DNA of 42,353 nt from Candidatus Sabulitectum silens (GTDB taxonomy: Bacteria > Fermentibacterota > Fermentibacteria > Fermentibacterales > JCC-6): NCBI GenBank assembly GCA_001875255.1, contig MJAN01000016.1:1-42353 (forward strand). Reading direction: 5' to 3'. The notes beneath the pieces are model-generated. The model searched no databases. It saw only the letters and a list, made by a program, of their open reading frames with translations, and was not told the origin of the DNA. Of this stretch, positions 27,799-37,164 are shown piece by piece (within the stretch, counting starts at the first letter, position 1; every line of letters begins with the position of its first letter). A program made the translations under genes and the position numbers.

Positions 27799-28846
27799 GG
27801 GTGCGTTCACCATCATTCCTTCCTGCCACGGCGGTGATTGAACTAACCTACAGATGCAACCACAGGTGTCTCTTCTGCTCCTGTCCCTGGGAGGCTGAAA
27901 GGTCCTTTGAGAAACTGCAGGAGATGTCCACGGAACAGTGGAAGGATGCTCTTCGCGATCTGTGCGATCTGGGGGTCTCCAGCTTTGCCTTCACCGGCGG
28001 AGAGGCCCTGCTTCGTGAAGACTGCCTGGAGCTGATTGAGTTTGCTTCGAGTCTCAAGGCGCTGAAAACCGAGACCATCCAGGGAGAGCTGGTTCAGCAC
28101 AGAAGAACACCGGAGCTCTACCTGCTCACCAACGGCTCCACCCTTACTGAAGGAATAATGGATTTCCTTGCCGGGAAGGATGTAAAGCTGAGCATCAGCC
28201 TCCCGGGCTTGTCAACCTTCGAGAGGCATACAGGCTTCGACCATGCGGATACGGTTTTGAAGTGGTTCCGGAGGGCGAAGGAGGCCGGTGTGTCCACAAC
28301 GGTGAACTCCACAGTTACCGCCCTTAACCTCCACGAGCTTCCCAAAACCCTTTCCGCGGCGTTCCTGGCAGGGGCCGGGCAGCTCCTGATGAACAGGTTC
28401 CTTCCCGGTGGCAGGGGGCTTCTTCATGAAGATGAACTACTGCTCGATCTGGAACAGGTAAGGAAGATGCTGGTTGCCGCCGACGACATACTGGTCCGGG
28501 CCAACAGAACGGGTCACCTGGGAACGGAGATCCCCCTATGCGCCCTTGACGGCCTTGAGCTGAAGAAGCTGGAGGTGGGAACCAGGTGCTCCGCAGCCAG
28601 GGGTTTCTTCGTGGTGGGACCTTCGGGTTATGTGAGGGTATGCAACCACTCGGAGAACAGGCTGAACCACATTACCGACTGGAAGGGGCTGAAGACGAAC
28701 CCCTACTGGAAGACATTCACCGGTAAAAATACCTCCCGGCATCCTGTCGAGCCTGTTCACGAATGACGGACTGCGACGGCGGATGCAGGGAGGCTGCAAA
28801 TGTCAGGCTGGGTTCGGTTGACTCACCGGACCCGCTGCTCGTCTAG
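27795..28846 (+). CDS. Radical SAM/SPASM-domain enzyme (putative peptide or protein maturase)
   Basis: About 350 residues, ATG 27795. The SAM cluster motif is TYRCNHRCLFC (Cys 21, 25, 28; a fourth Cys at 30), then FAFTGGEALLREDCL (SAM-binding GGE) and LYLLTNGSTL. The C-terminus has a SPASM-type arrangement: Cys 265-x12-Gly-x4-Cys 283, then Cys 318-x2-Cys-x5-Cys-x3-Cys 331 (CRACSRMTDCDGGC), as in enzymes with two auxiliary iron-sulfur clusters (PqqE, AnSME, sactisynthases). The SPASM Cys run appears only after adding one A at A5 28725-28729. SPASM enzymes mostly modify ribosomal peptides or proteins; the coupled CxxC paralogues upstream are natural candidates. AhbC/NirJ-like haem enzymes are an alternative. 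Confidence 0.85.
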
Positions 28847-30099
28847 CGGCGGCCCCTGCGGCCGAAGCTTCTGGAGCGGTTCCCTCCGGTGATCTTCGCC
28901 GGCATTTCCCGGGAGTTCCTGGCCGCCTCGGAGTGGTATTCGTGGTCGGTGTATACCGGCACGTCCTTGCCCAGCAGCTTCTCAATATCCCTGAGGTATG
29001 CCCTGTCGGCACCGCTGCAGAAGGATATTGCGTCCCCTGCGGCACCTGCCCTGGCGGTTCTTCCGATGCGGTGAACATAGGTTTCAGCCTCGGCGGGGAG
29101 GTCGTAGTTGATCACATGGCTTATGTGGTCCACATCCAGGCCCCTGGCCGCCACATCGGTGGCAACGAGAACGTCGAAACGGTTCTTCTTGAAACCCTCA
29201 AGGGATTTGGTTCGGGCAGCCTGGCTCTTGTTGCCGTGTATGGCCGTTCCCCTTATTCCGTCCTTCAATAGTTTCTTGGCCACCTTGTTGGCGGTGTGCT
29301 TCATCTGGGTGAAGACAATGGCCTTGCTCACAGCGGGATCCGAGAGGATCTGGCTGAGGAGGTCGTCCTTGTCATACTTGCTCACATAGAGAACCTTCTG
29401 TTCCACGGTGTCAACAGTGGGCTGCTCCGGGGTTATGCGGACCTCCACCGGATCGGTTAGCATGCTGTCCGCCAGTGTCTTCATGGGACCTGCCATGGTT
29501 GCCGAAAAGAACATGGTCTGTCTGTTCTTCGGTATCTTTCCAAGCACCCGTCGGATGTCGGGTATGAAGCCCATGTCCAGCATTCTGTCAACCTCGTCGA
29601 GTATGAAGATCTCAACTGACCCGAGGTCGATGAAGCCCTGTCCCATGAGGTCCAGAAGCCTGCCCGGGGTGGCCACAAGAATGTCCACACCTCCGTTGAG
29701 GCTTCTCACCTGGGAGCCCTGCTTGACGCCGCCGAAAACGATGGTGGTCCTGACGCTGAGGAACTTGCCGTAGACATCCATGCTCTCGGCTATCTGGGCG
29801 GCGAGCTCTCTGGTGGGAGCAAGAACCAGGACCCTCGGGGTGCCCTTTCTCCTGCTTCTGGCATTCTGTGAAAGATGCTGAAGGACCGGAAGGGCGAAGG
29901 CGGCTGTTTTGCCGGTGCCTGTCTGGGCAACTCCCAGGACATCCCTGCCACGGAGGAGATGGGGAATGCATTCCCGCTGAACCGGTGTGGGTGTGACATA
30001 GCCCTGTGACTCCAGTGCCTTAACTATGCCTGGAATAAAGGATTTGAAAACCCCCCTGGGGGATCTTGACTGTTCGGTAACCTTTGTGTCTGTATTCAT
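28843..30099 (-). CDS. rhlE: DEAD-box RNA helicase RhlE
   Basis: ATP-dependent RNA helicase of ribosome assembly and RNA turnover. 418 residues, intact frame. Motifs: Q motif region (FKSFIPGIVKAL, TPTPVQRECIP), I AQTGTGKT, Ia PTRELA, Ib TPGRLLD, II DEVD (Val for the usual Ala), III SAT, IV AIVFTQ, V ATDVAARGLDVD and VI HRIGRTARAG. A basic tail (GGNRSRSFGRRGRR) is typical of RhlE. Start ATG 30099 with AGGA before it; longer upstream frames lack conservation. The stop lies head-to-head with that of the radical SAM gene, both read from the shared CTAG at 28843-28846. DEVD is a conservative change and probably tolerated. Confidence 0.93.
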   Translation of the reverse strand: MNTDTKVTEQSRSPRGVFKSFIPGIVKALESQGYVTPTPVQRECIPHLLRGRDVLGVAQTGTGKTAAFALPVLQHLSQNARSRRKGTPRVLVLAPTRELAAQIAESMDVYGKFLSVRTTIVFGGVKQGSQVRSLNGGVDILVATPGRLLDLMGQGFIDLGSVEIFILDEVDRMLDMGFIPDIRRVLGKIPKNRQTMFFSATMAGPMKTLADSMLTDPVEVRITPEQPTVDTVEQKVLYVSKYDKDDLLSQILSDPAVSKAIVFTQMKHTANKVAKKLLKDGIRGTAIHGNKSQAARTKSLEGFKKNRFDVLVATDVAARGLDVDHISHVINYDLPAEAETYVHRIGRTARAGAAGDAISFCSGADRAYLRDIEKLLGKDVPVYTDHEYHSEAARNSREMPAKITGGNRSRSFGRRGRR

Positions 30100-30208
30100 T
30101 TTTTTCCTGATAGTCCGGTGGGTTGTTACGAATCTCTGCCCGCCGGACACGTGGAAAAGAAAAGGCCGCTGTACCCGCGGCTGGGTATTAGATGGTCGTG
30201 ATAAAACA

Positions 30209-30717
30209 TCACGGTGGGTATAATAAACAATCGCGTGGGATTTGGCAAGTGCCCCGTTCCTTTTCAAGGAGGAAGAGCTTCATTTCCCTTCCTCCCTGGT
30301 ACCCGCCGCTGCCCCTTGAGCCCACCACCCTGTGACATGGGATGAGCAGTGGAAGTGGATTACGGGCAAGGGCCGTTCCCGCAGCCTGGCAGACCCTGGA
30401 AACCCGCTGCATCAGCGGTTTCGCCGTAGGTTGCGGTTCTTCCCGCAGGAATCTGTACCGCGGCCAGAAGAACCGCCCTTCGGAAGGGGGAAATGTCGCT
30501 TAAACAGAGTCCCGCCATGGGGATTCGGTGTTCCCTTCCCTGGAATACGCCTGAGAGCTCCCGGGAAAGACACTTGGAGAATGGGGTTCCCATTCCGGAT
30601 TGAATGTCGGAACCTCCGTTCCGGGAAGAAAGACCCTGAGAACGGCATTTCCCCTGAAGATGAAGTGCCCGGTACCGAATGGCGAGGAAAACCGCCCAGA
30701 AGAAGACTGTCAGTCAA
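30209..30717 (-). CDS. ogt: O6-alkylguanine-DNA alkyltransferase (Ogt/MGMT)
   Basis: Suicide repair protein that moves an alkyl group from O6-alkylguanine to its own Cys. About 170 residues. N-terminal domain: SPFGTGHFIFRGNAVLRVFLPG. Then LSRELSGVFQGREHRIPMAG, SPFRRAVLLAAVQIPAG, TATYGETADAAGF (DNA-binding wing), RVCQAAGTALARNPLPLLIPCHRVVG (acceptor Cys in PCHRV) and GYQGGREMKLFLLEKE. Three frame breaks, near 30685 (T run), 30575-30595 and 30400-30415, scatter it over three frames. TTG at 30717, overlapping the wzt stop by eight bases, is the likely start, since no ATG is available. Order and motifs leave little doubt about identity; exact N-terminus less sure. Confidence 0.8.
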
Positions 30718-31899
30718 TTGTGATCGAGCTTATCCTCAGCGGCGGTTCCTTCCGCTGGCCGAGAAGGGACAGGGGGTAGAAATAGTCCTGCCAGTGGTAG
30801 TCGGTGTCGTTACCGGTAAGGGAGATGGAAAGGAGATAGTTGCCCGGTTCGACTATTTCCGGTGTGATATTGATAGAGGCCTCGGTGGGGCCCTGGGCGG
30901 TTATCAGGGGCTGGCCGTTCTCCAGGTTGTTGGAGGCGGCAACGGTTTCACCGTCGAGCCTGTGGATTGAGAAGCCCAGGATTATTCCGTTTACCCTGGT
31001 GTTCTCCCTTGTTCCTATCTCCATCGCCACACGGATGCCCTCCCCCTGCCGGAAGGTGCGTCTGGGAGTCCCATTCCTGTCGGTTATGGAAACGGAGCTG
31101 AAATAAACCTCACGGGTGCCCCACTCCCTGGGGGCTGCGGAGGCTGCCTGGTGGCTCACCAGACCGGCGTTCTCCTCGAGGTATGAACCAAGGACATCGT
31201 CCACAGGCCGTCCATCCTGGTTCTGCCGCAGTCCAGCCAGATGGCCCTGTCGCAGAGCCTCCTCACGGCGTCCTGGTCGTGGCTTACGAAGACGATGGTC
31301 TTCCCCGCTTCCCGGAAGCCGAATATCCTGTCGTAGCACTTGCTCTGGAAGGCGGAGTCCCCCACCGCGAGGACCTCGTCTATGAGCAGTATGTCCGGGT
31401 CTACGCTGGTTGCCAGTGCAAAGCCCAGCCTCATGAACATTCCAGATGAGAAGTACTTCACCGGTGTATCCATGAACCTCTCCAGCATGGCGAACTCGGC
31501 AATCCTGGGAAGCAGTTCCGCCATCCGGGTCCTGTCCAGCCCCAGGAGGGCGCCGTTCAGGTAAATGTTCTCAGCCCCGGTAAGCTCCGGATGGAAGCCA
31601 ACTCCCAGGTCGAGAAGGGAGGCTATCCGCCCCGGGGCCTCCACCCTGCCTGAGGTGGGGCTGTAAATACCGGCGAGGAGCTTCAGAGTGGTGGATTTCC
31701 CTGCGCCGTTGGCCCCTATCAGTGCAACTGCTTCCCCGGGGGATATCTGGAACGAGGCGTGGTCCAGCGCGCGGAAAGTGTCCTTTGACGTTCCCCTGCC
31801 GAAGACGTTCAGCAGGGTCTCCATTATGCTCACCGAACGGTCACGGTAAAGGCGGTAGTCAAGACTTACATCGGTGAACCTTACAAGACCCTTCCCCAT
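30710..31899 (-). CDS. wzt: Wzt-type ABC polysaccharide exporter ATPase with C-terminal glycan-binding domain
   Basis: Energises export of a finished lipid-linked polysaccharide across the inner membrane with Wzm. About 397 residues. ATG 31899 (MGKGLVRFTDVSLDYRLY), Walker A GANGAGKST, RIASLLDLGVGFHPELTGAENIYLNG (hallmark of Wzt/TagH), KYFSSGMFMRLGFALAT (signature), DILLIDEVLAVGD (Walker B), VFVSHDQDAV. The C-terminal 150 residues form a beta-sandwich (VYFSSVSITDRNG, GIILGFSIHRLDGE, PGNYLLSISL), as in the Wzt domain that recognises the chain end. One missing base at 31206-31209 joins GRTRMDG to PVDDVLGSYLEEN. The start shares one base with the wzm stop. Confidence 0.9.
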
Positions 31900-32662
31900 C
31901 AGAGCTCCTTGACCACAGCGGGTTCCGCCCGTCTGAAAATGAGGTAGCCCAGGGCAAGTATCGCCCCGGTCCAGGCGGAAAGTGATATCCATGCCCAGCC
32001 CCCGGGCCATGTTCCGTAGTACATCAGCGAGTGGAATATCTCAAGGGCTCCGGCAAGGGGATTGAACCTTATCACGGCCTCCATCCTCTCCGGTATCAGG
32101 CCCCGTCCCAGGGGATAGATCACCGGACTGGCGTAGAACCAGGCCAGAAGGATGACCTCCAGGAACTGGGCCACGTCCCTGTAATAGACATTTCCCACGG
32201 ATATCATCATGGCGAACCCCGAAGTCATCAGGCCAGGAGAATGACCGCCAGGGGCAGCAGCAGGAGGGAAAGTGAGGGTGTGTGCCCGAGAGGATCAGTA
32301 TGACCTCCAGCACCCCATCGCCATGAGCATGTGAACCGCGTTGGCGATCACCGCGGAAACCGGAAGGGCGGCCCTGGGGAAGTATATGGACCTTATGAGC
32401 TTCTGGTTGTCAAGCAGTGTCCTGGCCGAGGAGGACAGGGAGGCGGAGAAGAAGTTCCAGGGCAGAAGCCCGGTGAGAAGGAAAAGCGAAAATGTTCTAT
32501 GGAGCCGCCGAAGCGGATGATCCTGGTAAACACGATGGTGTAGACAGCCATGCTGAACAGAGGCTTCAGCAGGAACCAGAGGAAACCCAGCATGCTGCGC
32601 TTGTACCTTACCTTAAGGTCCTTTTCCACAAGGCTCCGCATAAGGAGCAGGATGCTGGTCAT
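31899..32662 (-). CDS. wzm: Wzm-type ABC-2 polysaccharide export permease
   Basis: About 255 residues, six membrane segments expected. N-terminus: LMRSLVEKDLKVRYKRSMLGFLWFLLKPL (the family's cytoplasmic entry), then VYTIVFTRIIRFG, LFLLTGLLPWNFFSASL, LIRSIYFPRAALPVSAVI, FLEVILLAWFYASPVIYPLG and RFNPLAGALEIF, all standard for the O-antigen/teichoic-acid exporter family. At least three frame breaks (near 32495, 32315 and 32235) split it; each is restored by one base. The start overlaps the plsY stop and the end overlaps wzt. It stands 16 kb from the biosynthesis cluster and is linked instead to plsY and der, so it may export that glycan or another one. Confidence 0.85.
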
Positions 32663-33244
32663 TCCCTTTGTCCCAGCTTTCTCTCGGTGCCGTTCAGTAT
32701 TCGAAGGATGTTGGACCTGTGTGTAACCACTATGGCCAGGGCTATGGCCCCAAGCACCCAGAGTGAAAAGGCCGGTTCACCGAAAACGAACCCCCATCCA
32801 GGAAGGGCCAGCCCACCGAGGATGCTCCAAGGGAGATCATTCTGAAAAGGGCCACGAGAACCAGGAACATCCCCAGACTGCAGAGTACCGGCATGGGAGC
32901 CAGGACCAGAAGGCCCCCAGGGCCGTTGCCACCCCTTTGCCTCCGCTGAAACCGAACCAGGGCATGAACACATGGCCCAGGACCGCGGAGAGGACCACCC
33001 CACCGGGCACCCAGGGATCAAGCCCGGAGAGAAGGGCGATATACACGGGAACAGCACCCTTAAGGGCATCGAGAAGGAGCCCGGCAATGCCCATGCCCTT
33101 CCCGCAGCTCCGAAGAAGGTTGGTTGCCCCGGGATTACCGGAGCCGGTTTGCCTGAGGTCCACCCCCCGGAGCCTTCCCAGGAACCAGGAAAAGGGTATC
33201 GAACCGCAGAGAAAGCCAAGGACCAGGTAAAGAAGGCCGACCAT
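32659..33244 (-). CDS. plsY: Acyl-phosphate:glycerol-3-phosphate acyltransferase PlsY
   Basis: Inner-membrane enzyme that acylates glycerol-3-phosphate from acyl-phosphate, the first step of phospholipid synthesis. About 195 residues with five membrane helices. Motifs: LGFLCGSIPFSWFLGRL, LRQTGSGNPGATNLLR (motif 1, with the conserved Ser-Gly-Asn-Pro-Gly-Ala), FGFSGGKGVATALGAF (motif 2) and THRSNILRILNGTE (motif 3). Two frame breaks, near 32920 and 32827; repair yields LVLAPMPVLCSLGMFLVL and LGSILGGLALPGWGF. ATG 33244 shares a base with the der stop (TGATG). The usual genomic neighbour of der in many bacteria. Identity is secure. Confidence 0.92.
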
Positions 33245-34541
33245 CAGTGCTCACGCTTTCTGTAGACCACCTTCAGGGGAACGCCGTTCATGTTCAGTTC
33301 CTCCCTGAGTTTGTTCTCGAAGTAGCTTTTGTAGTTGTCCGGGATGAGGTCCGGCCTTGAAACGAAGACCACCAGTACCGGCGGCGCCTCTTTCACCTGT
33401 GTAATGTAGAAGAACTTCAGCATCTTTCCCCCGGGAGAGGGGGGCTGTACCTCGGCCACCGCCGAGCGCATCACACGGTTAAGGGCTGACGTGGTGAGTT
33501 TTGCCTTCCTTCTCAGGGCCACGGAATGGACCATGGGAAGCAGTTTGCCCATTCCCTGCCCGTCCAGGCGCTTGTGAAGAAAATGGGGATCCACCTTGCA
33601 AGGGGGAACCTCTGCTTCACGCTCCGTATCCAGAGGGGGCGGTCTATGCCCAGATCGGTCTTGTTCACGCAGATGAGGAGCCCCTTCCCCATTTCCCATG
33701 CCCTTGTGGCCAGCCTGAGGTCCTGGGTAGTGGGATACTCCCTGCCGTCGAGGACCAGGACCACCACATCGGCGCTGCCAACGCTCTTCCAGGAGCGGAG
33801 GGTGCTGTAGAACTCGATGTCCTCCATTTTCTTTGACCGTTTCCTGAGGCCGGCGGTGTCTATGAGCCTGAAACGGTTCTCCTGCCAGGATACATAGGAG
33901 TCGATGGAATCCCGGGTGGTTCCAGCCACTGGGGTTACAATGTTGCGTTCAGCGTTTAGAAGCCTGTTGGCAAGTGAGCTTTTCCCGACATTGGGCCTGC
34001 CTATGATGGCCACTGAAACCCCGTCGAAGGCAACCGGTTCCACATTCGGGAAGTTCTTCACCACCTCGTCGAGGAGGTCAGCCACTCCAAGGCCGTGGGC
34101 GGCGCTCACAGGCCAGGGGTCGCCCATTCCCAGGGCTGTGAATTCATGCACATAATCAAGTCTCTGGGCGGTGTCTATCTTGTTGACCGCCAGATACGCC
34201 GGCAGACCGCTCTTTCGGACCAGCTCCACCGCAGCCTCGTCGAAGGGGTGGATGCCCTGGCTGCCGTCCACCATGAGAATGATGGAGGTAGCCTCCTCAA
34301 CCGCCAGGCGCACCTGCTTTACGATGGCTTCCTGGAAGGGATCGTCGCTGCCAGGGGATAGGCCCCCGGTATCAACGGCGATGTAACTGATGCCGTTCCA
34401 GTCCCCGGTTCCTATCTTCCTGTCTCTGGTTACACCGGCTTCATTGTCCACAATGGCGGCTCTTCCGCCTGTAAGCCTGTTGAAAAGTGAAGATTTCCCC
34501 ACATTTACGCGGCCCACTATCGCTACAACGGGTAGGTCCAA
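33244..34541 (-). CDS. der: Ribosome-assembly GTPase Der (EngA)
   Basis: Essential double GTPase of 50S subunit maturation. About 432 residues. First G domain: VVAIVGRVNVGKSSLFNRL (Val for the usual Pro), GVTRD, DTGG, NKID, SAAHGLGV. Second: VAIIGRPNVGKSSLANRL, GTTRDSID, DTAGLRKRSK, NKTDLG, TSALDGQGMGKLL. A KH-like C-terminal domain (MLKFFYITQVKEAPPVLVVFVSRPDLI) ends RKREH. Start is TTG 34541, favoured by GGGAGGAG seven bases upstream and the conserved first strand directly after. One missing C near 33570 joins the second G domain to the KH part. First gene of a minus-strand operon with plsY, wzm, wzt and ogt. Confidence 0.95.
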
Positions 34542-34589
34542 AGGGATTCTCCTCCCAATTTGAGTTCTTTCAGCCGTAAAATATACTTC

Positions 34590-34618
34590 CCCTGCGGTGT
34601 TCCGCGCTAACCGCAGGG
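34590..34618. promoter_or_regulatory. Inverted repeat between divergent der and cyclase genes
   Basis: CCCTGCGGT (34590-34598) and ACCGCAGGG (34610-34618) are exact nine-base arms around an 11-base spacer. It lies in the 91-base gap shared by two divergent operons, ending 15 bases before the cyclase start. Either an operator or a leader hairpin; TATATT at 34620-34625 just after it may be a -10 element, but no -35 was found. Confidence 0.45.
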
Positions 34619-34632
34619 TTATATTATCCCAC

Positions 34633-36672
34633 ATGAAAAGGCAGATCTATATAATCGCCCTGGCCGCGGCGGCACTGGCCCTGCTCCTTACAGCTGCTGG
34701 GCTGGACAGGGAGCTTGAGCACCTCACCCTCGACCTGAGGTTCAGAATGTTTCCTGACACCGTCTCAGCCGGGGAGAACATGGTGATAATCGGTGTGGAC
34801 AACGCCTCCCTGGAGACCATGAACTGGCTTGGCTGGCCATGGCCCCGGCAGATATGGTCCGATCTCACCGGTTTCCTCTTCGACTCCGGCGCCGAGGTGG
34901 TATACTTCGACATTACCTTCCAGACGAGCTCCACCTTTTCCGCCGCCGAAGACAGCGTCTTCGGCCATGAGGCGGCACAGGGGAAAACTGTCTTCATAAC
35001 CGGCCTGGGGCAGAACACCGGCATGCCCATCCCAGAGAACGCCCTTATCGACCCGGGGCTTCCCGTGGACTCAACGGCGTACATGTTTGCCTCACCCCCG
35101 GTCCGGGACATAGCCCGTGGGGCCGCCATGCTGGCCGCCCCCTATGCGAACCCAGACCCCGACGGCATCTTCAGGAAGGTGCCCCTGCTCTTCCCCGCGG
35201 AAGGGGGGGCCGTTCCTTCCCCGGCACTGGCCCTGGCAATGCTTTCCTTAACGAACATGAACCTGAATTCCACCGGGCAGACTGGTCCTGGGCACAAGTG
35301 AAATACCCCTGAATCAACGCTACGAGATGCAGGTCCGCTACTCAGGCCCCGTGGGAACCTATGAAACCGTTGGCATTTCCTCTGTGCTCGGGGCCATGAT
35401 GGGCGACACCTCGGCGGTGGATCCTGAAATCTTCAGGGGAAAGATAGTGCTTATCGGTTACACCGCGTCGGACCTCATGGACCTCAAGCCCATGCCCTAT
35501 TCCCCCAGGTGCCCCGGTGTGGAGGTAATAGCCAGCGCCACCGACAACATCATACAGAACAGGTATGTGCGCACCCCGGGCACCGCCGCAACGGTTCTTC
35601 TCACCATTCTGCTGGCCCTTGGAGTGGCCTCGGCCCTGGTCTTCATTCCCGGGGTCATCCCCGCTTCCCTTTCCGGTCTGGCGGCGGTGGCTTTCTACGG
35701 AGCTCTTTCCCTTCTATCCTTCAGGAACGCCGATCTGTGGCTGGAAACCGTTCCACCCCTCACCGCCGGGCTACTCACCCTTCTTGCCGGTTCAGTGGTG
35801 GCCTACCGTTTCGCCACAAGGGAAAAGAGGTTCCTGAAGACCGCCTTTTCCCAGTATCTCTCCCCCGAGGTGGTTTCCCGGGTGGCATCCAATCCTGAAA
35901 TGCTCAGGCTGGGCGGCGAAAAAGGGTAATGACGGCGTTCTTCAGCGATGTGGCGGGATTCACCACCATAAGCGAGAAGCTGGACCCGTCGGACCTGGTC
36001 AGGCTTCTCAACATCTACCTCACAGAAATGACGGACATAATCCTTGATTCCGGTGGAACGGTGGACAAGTTCGAGGGCGATGCCATAATCGCCTTCTGGG
36101 GCGCTCCGGTGGAGTATGGCGACCACGCCGTCAGGGCGGTGAGGGCGGCCCTGCAGTGCCAGCGCCGGCACGAATCCCTCAACCGGGAACTGGCGGAGCA
36201 GGGGTTCCCGGAACTCCACACCAGGATAGGCCTCGCCAGTGGCCCCATGGTGGTGGGCAACATGGGCAGCCTGAAGAGGTTCGACTACACCATGATGGGA
36301 AGCGATGTGAACCTGGCCAGCAGGCTGGAGGGTGTGAACAAGGTCTACGGAACCGAAATACTCATCGCCGGAGGCACCAGGTCCGAACTCCCCGGTGACA
36401 TCTTATGCAGGGAGATAGACACTGTGATGGTCGTCGGCCAGAAAACCCCGGTAACAATATGGGAGCCATACATAGAGGGCCGCGGTGTCCCTGCCGCCTA
36501 CCAGGAAGCACTGGCACTGTACCGCAGGGGGGACTTCAGCGGGGCCGGGGCCATCTTCGCGGAATACCCCTCCGACAAGCCCTCGGCGGTAATGGCTGCC
36601 AGGTGCGAAGCATTCATTGAAAAAGGCGCTCCTGAAAACTGGAGCGGAGTATGGATCCTCAGTTCAAAGTAA
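34633..36672 (+). CDS. Adenylate/guanylate cyclase with CHASE2 sensor domain
   Basis: Makes cAMP (or cGMP) in response to an extracytoplasmic signal. About 679 residues: signal-anchor helix (IYIIALAAAALALLLTAAG), a CHASE2 domain to about residue 300 (MVIIGVDNASLETMNWLGWPWPR is its hallmark, with EVVYFDITF), three membrane helices (VLLTILLALGVASALVFIPG and following), a linker (FLKTAFSQYLSPEVV) and a class III cyclase domain: FFSDVAGFTTISE and FEGDAIIAFWG (metal Asp pair), RFDYTMMGSDVNLASRLEG (base-contact Asp, transition-state Asn and Arg). All catalytic residues are present. Two breaks, 35275-35277 and A5 near 35920, are each repaired by one base. Divergent from der. Confidence 0.9.
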
Positions 36673-36686
36673 CGAAAGGAAGTAAC

Positions 36687-37164
36687 ATGCGCATTCGAGC
36701 AACAGCCATCGCGGTGCTGCTTTTCCTGTTTTCACCGCCATAGGTGATGAAACCCCGGTGGAACCCGGGGGCAGCGCCACGGTGAAAATACAGGAACAGC
36801 ACATCTTCCCCGCCCCGGTCTTCTATGCACAGCCGGTGGGGGAGCTTGTTTTCGGTGAGGTGGTCAGCGTAACGGGAGCCCAGGGGGACTGGTTCAGCAT
36901 AGAGAACTCCTCGGGCCTTTCCGGCTGGGTCCACGGAACGGCCCTCACCGGTGCCCTGCTTTCCCAGGGGTCGCAGTCCACCGACGACAGCGACATGATA
37001 ATGCTTGCGGGCCGGGGTTTCAACAGCGATGTGGAAGACGCCTATGCCCAGGGCAAATCCCTTCCATGGGACCTCGTGGACCGCATAGAGGCCATCGAGG
37101 TTGATCCCGCGGCGATAGAGGCCTTCCTCAGCGATGGCCTGCTGATAGAGGGGGCGGAAGATGA
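36687..37164 (+). CDS. Secreted SH3-domain protein
   Basis: About 160 residues. ATG 36687 with AAAGGAAG upstream and a signal sequence (MRIRATAIAVLLFLF). A T missing at T4 36729-36732 creates an early TAG; repaired it reads FTAIGDETPVEPGGSATV. One SH3b-like unit follows: APVFYAQPVGELVFGEVV then GDWFSIENSSGLSGWVHGTALTG. The C-terminal part is helical (VDRIEAIEVDPAAIEAFLSD). Adding one G at 37150-37154 gives a stop at 37162-37164 that overlaps the protease ATG, as is usual in this genome; the raw frame would otherwise run on into non-conserved sequence. Probably binds the cell wall and may partner the downstream M48 protease (inference). Confidence 0.65.

Noticed and set aside
29481..29971. Extra minus-strand frames inside rhlE
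   Set aside because: They read as out-of-frame copies of the helicase motifs region with no family pattern.
28843..30267. Longer rhlE start at 30267
   Set aside because: The extra 56 residues are not helicase-like, and ATG 30099 has its own ribosome site and gives the family's normal length.
30332..30970. Long plus-strand open frame of 212 codons
   Set aside because: It is antisense to ogt and the end of wzt, has no conserved motif and no ribosome site; it is a shadow frame in GC-rich DNA.
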